A DNA stretch of 64,000 bases. Source: JAEUPI01 sp046348365. GTDB taxonomy: Bacteria > Pseudomonadota > Gammaproteobacteria > Burkholderiales > Burkholderiaceae_C. Positions 60,909 through 64,000 of the stretch are shown piece after piece; the first letter of the stretch is position 1; every line of letters starts with the position of its first letter. A program made the translations under genes and the position numbers. Below the pieces are notes generated by a model. That model was not told the origin of the DNA, did not search any database, and saw only the letters and a list, made by a program, of their open reading frames with translations. The stretch spans positions 62,001-126,000 of the forward strand of contig JAXMEL010000007.1 in the NCBI GenBank assembly GCA_046348365.1, in the 5' to 3' direction.

Positions 60909-61214
60909 ATGAAAAAGCTCGCTCTCGTGTCAATTCTTGCCATCCTGGCGGCCCCGGCCGCGTTCGCCAACGCCGATCTGGCCACCAAGAAGAACTGCCT
61001 GGCCTGCCACCAGACCGACAAGAAGCTCGTCGGCCCGGCCTACAAGGAAGTGGCTGCCAAGTACGCCGGCCAGAAGGACGCCGTGGCCAAGCTGGCCGAC
61101 AAGGTGATGAAGGGTGGTACGGGCGTTTGGGGTCAGGTGCCGATGCCGGCCAACCCGCAGGTCAATGCCGAAGAGGCCAAGACCCTGGTGACCTGGATCC
61201 TGAGCCTGAAGTAA
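60909..61214 (+). CDS. Class I cytochrome c (c551/c552-like)
   Basis: A 101-residue periplasmic electron carrier. A signal peptide ends at about residue 20 (AAPAAFA). The haem site is CLACH (30-34) and Met79 in GQVPMPAN is the sixth ligand. Size and motif spacing match the c551/c552 group that feeds terminal oxidases or denitrification enzymes. A ribosome site AAAGGA precedes the ATG and a bidirectional terminator follows. Confidence 0.92.
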   Translation: MKKLALVSILAILAAPAAFANADLATKKNCLACHQTDKKLVGPAYKEVAAKYAGQKDAVAKLADKVMKGGTGVWGQVPMPANPQVNAEEAKTLVTWILSLK

Positions 61215-61233
61215 CCCGGTCATCGTCCACGGC

Positions 61234-61259
61234 AAAAGGCCCCGCATCGCGGGGCCTTT
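61234..61259. terminator. Bidirectional intrinsic terminator
   Basis: AAAGGCCCCGC-ATC-GCGGGGCCTTT, a perfect eleven-pair stem lying between the cytochrome c and acs genes, which converge. T-rich sequence follows on both strands. Confidence 0.9.
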
Positions 61260-61296
61260 GTCGTTCTCGCAGCGGCGGGCGCCGCCGCCGGACCCG

Positions 61297-63258
<1,962 letters not shown>

Positions 63259-63372
63259 GCTTGTCTCCTGTGGCTCGGCGATGGTGATGAATGCGTTTCG
63301 CAGCGCAATGTCGCGGATCGTGCTGACGAAGTGCTTACTCTAGCCAGAGTGCGCCGCGAGGCGCCACTGGCA

Positions 63373-64000
63373 TCACCCCTGCCCGCGCCCGGGCTCGCGC
63401 CCCGGGCGCCGCGGCGCAGCGCCGCTCAGGCGCAGCACCAGCGCGCCGGCCAGGCCGGCGACGATCGAGCCGCACAGCACGCCGAGCTTCAAGCGCGTTT
63501 CGTAGGCCGGGTCCTGGCCTTCGAAGGCGAGCGAGCCGATGAACAGGCTCATCGTGAAGCCGATGCCGCACAGCAGCGCGATGCCCAGCATCTGCGTCCA
63601 GCTGGCGCCCGACGGCAGGCGCGCCGCGCCGAGCTGCACCAGCAGCCACACGCTGCCCAGCACGCCGACGGTCTTGCCGGCCACCAGGCCCAGCGCGATG
63701 CCGAGCGTGACCGGATCGCGCAGCGCCGACACGCCCAGGCCGCTCAGCGACACGCCGGCGTTGACGAAGGCAAAGCACGGCAGGATGGCGAAGGCCACCC
63801 AGGGGTGCAGGCCATGCTCCAGCTCCTGCCCGGGGCGTCGCCCGTCGCGTCCGTGCGCGGGAATCGCCAGCGCCGTCACCACGCCGGCCAATGTGGCATG
63901 CACGCCGGACTTGAGCACGAAGAGCCAGATCACGAGGCCGACCAGCGCGTAGGCTTCCATGCGCTGCACGCGCGCGCCGCGCAGCAGCGCCAGGCACGCC
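63373..64000 (-). CDS. nhaA: Na+/H+ antiporter NhaA (C-terminal part, cut by window)
   Basis: The last about 209 residues of a membrane antiporter whose 5' end lies beyond the right edge. LKSGVHATLAGVVTALAIP, AFVNAGVSLSGLG, GLVAGKTVGVLGSVWLLVQL (with the conserved Lys) and LGIALLCGIGFTMSLFIGSLAF are NhaA landmarks of segments VIII-XI. The protein ends in a disordered basic tail. It exchanges protons for sodium at alkaline pH. Confidence 0.92.
   Translation of the reverse strand, partial: ACLALLRGARVQRMEAYALVGLVIWLFVLKSGVHATLAGVVTALAIPAHGRDGRRPGQELEHGLHPWVAFAILPCFAFVNAGVSLSGLGVSALRDPVTLGIALGLVAGKTVGVLGSVWLLVQLGAARLPSGASWTQMLGIALLCGIGFTMSLFIGSLAFEGQDPAYETRLKLGVLCGSIVAGLAGALVLRLSGAAPRRPGREPGRGQG

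Overview
The window is a high-GC (roughly 70%), densely coded bacterial chromosome segment. Gene content and order point to a betaproteobacterium of the order Burkholderiales, probably near the Rubrivivax/Leptothrix/Methylibium group. The markers are rimP-nusA-infB-rbfA-truB-typA in one line, divergent pepA/lptF, the small Trp-rich TIGR04438-type protein, split heptose kinase and adenylyltransferase genes, and a FimV-like protein. The order-level placement is an inference from gene order; no 16S rRNA is present.

Left part (1-9.7 kb): glutamine amidotransferase, hemerythrin, omega-amino-acid transaminase with a DMT exporter, tRNA-dihydrouridine synthase DusA, an OmpR-type response regulator with a large PAS-GAF hybrid kinase, an FNR-like regulator without the Fe-S cysteines, and a DksA-type zinc-finger protein. 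Three FNR/FixK-type sites (TTG[AC]-N6-GCAA) lie in front of the hemerythrin gene and in the promoter region of the FNR-like gene, suggesting a small redox regulon.

9.7-23.8 kb: the ADP-heptose/LPS core block (gmhB, heptose-1-P adenylyltransferase, gmhA, hldD, heptose-7-P kinase, a family 9 glycosyltransferase), a second DMT permease, then the collinear translation operon read leftward (rimP, nusA, infB, rbfA, truB, typA). This operon starts with a well-formed promoter followed by a strong intrinsic terminator before rimP, which looks like an attenuator.

23.8-36.4 kb: fabI, a large PLP-dependent Orn/Lys/Arg decarboxylase, NfeD and stomatin/QmcA-type membrane proteins, and tRNA-Ser(GGA). The 3' end of this tRNA is repeated 2.9 kb downstream (14 bp direct repeat), enclosing a small island with a PvuII-like cytosine-N4 methyltransferase, a candidate endonuclease, an excisionase-type HTH protein and small ORFs, but no integrase. 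Then come a PQQ-type sugar dehydrogenase, an ABC amino-acid binding protein, and pepA-holC.

36.4-46.2 kb: lptF-lptG-cbiX-like-cysB in overlapping order, a methionine-type aminotransferase, a GGDEF diguanylate cyclase, a complete IS4-family insertion sequence (1453 bp, 10 bp target duplication, transposase broken by one base), and a FimV-like protein.

46.2-64 kb: enoyl-CoA hydratase, a Crp-type regulator, an APH-like phosphotransferase with acyl-CoA dehydrogenase, a GST, tRNA-Arg(TCT), a proteolysis module (FtsH paralogue, Usp-like protein, Lon-like protease), tRNA-Val(CAC) apparently at the tail of an lgt-dnaQ transcript, ilvD, a small Trp-rich membrane protein, cytochrome c, acs, and the C-terminal part of nhaA running off the right edge.
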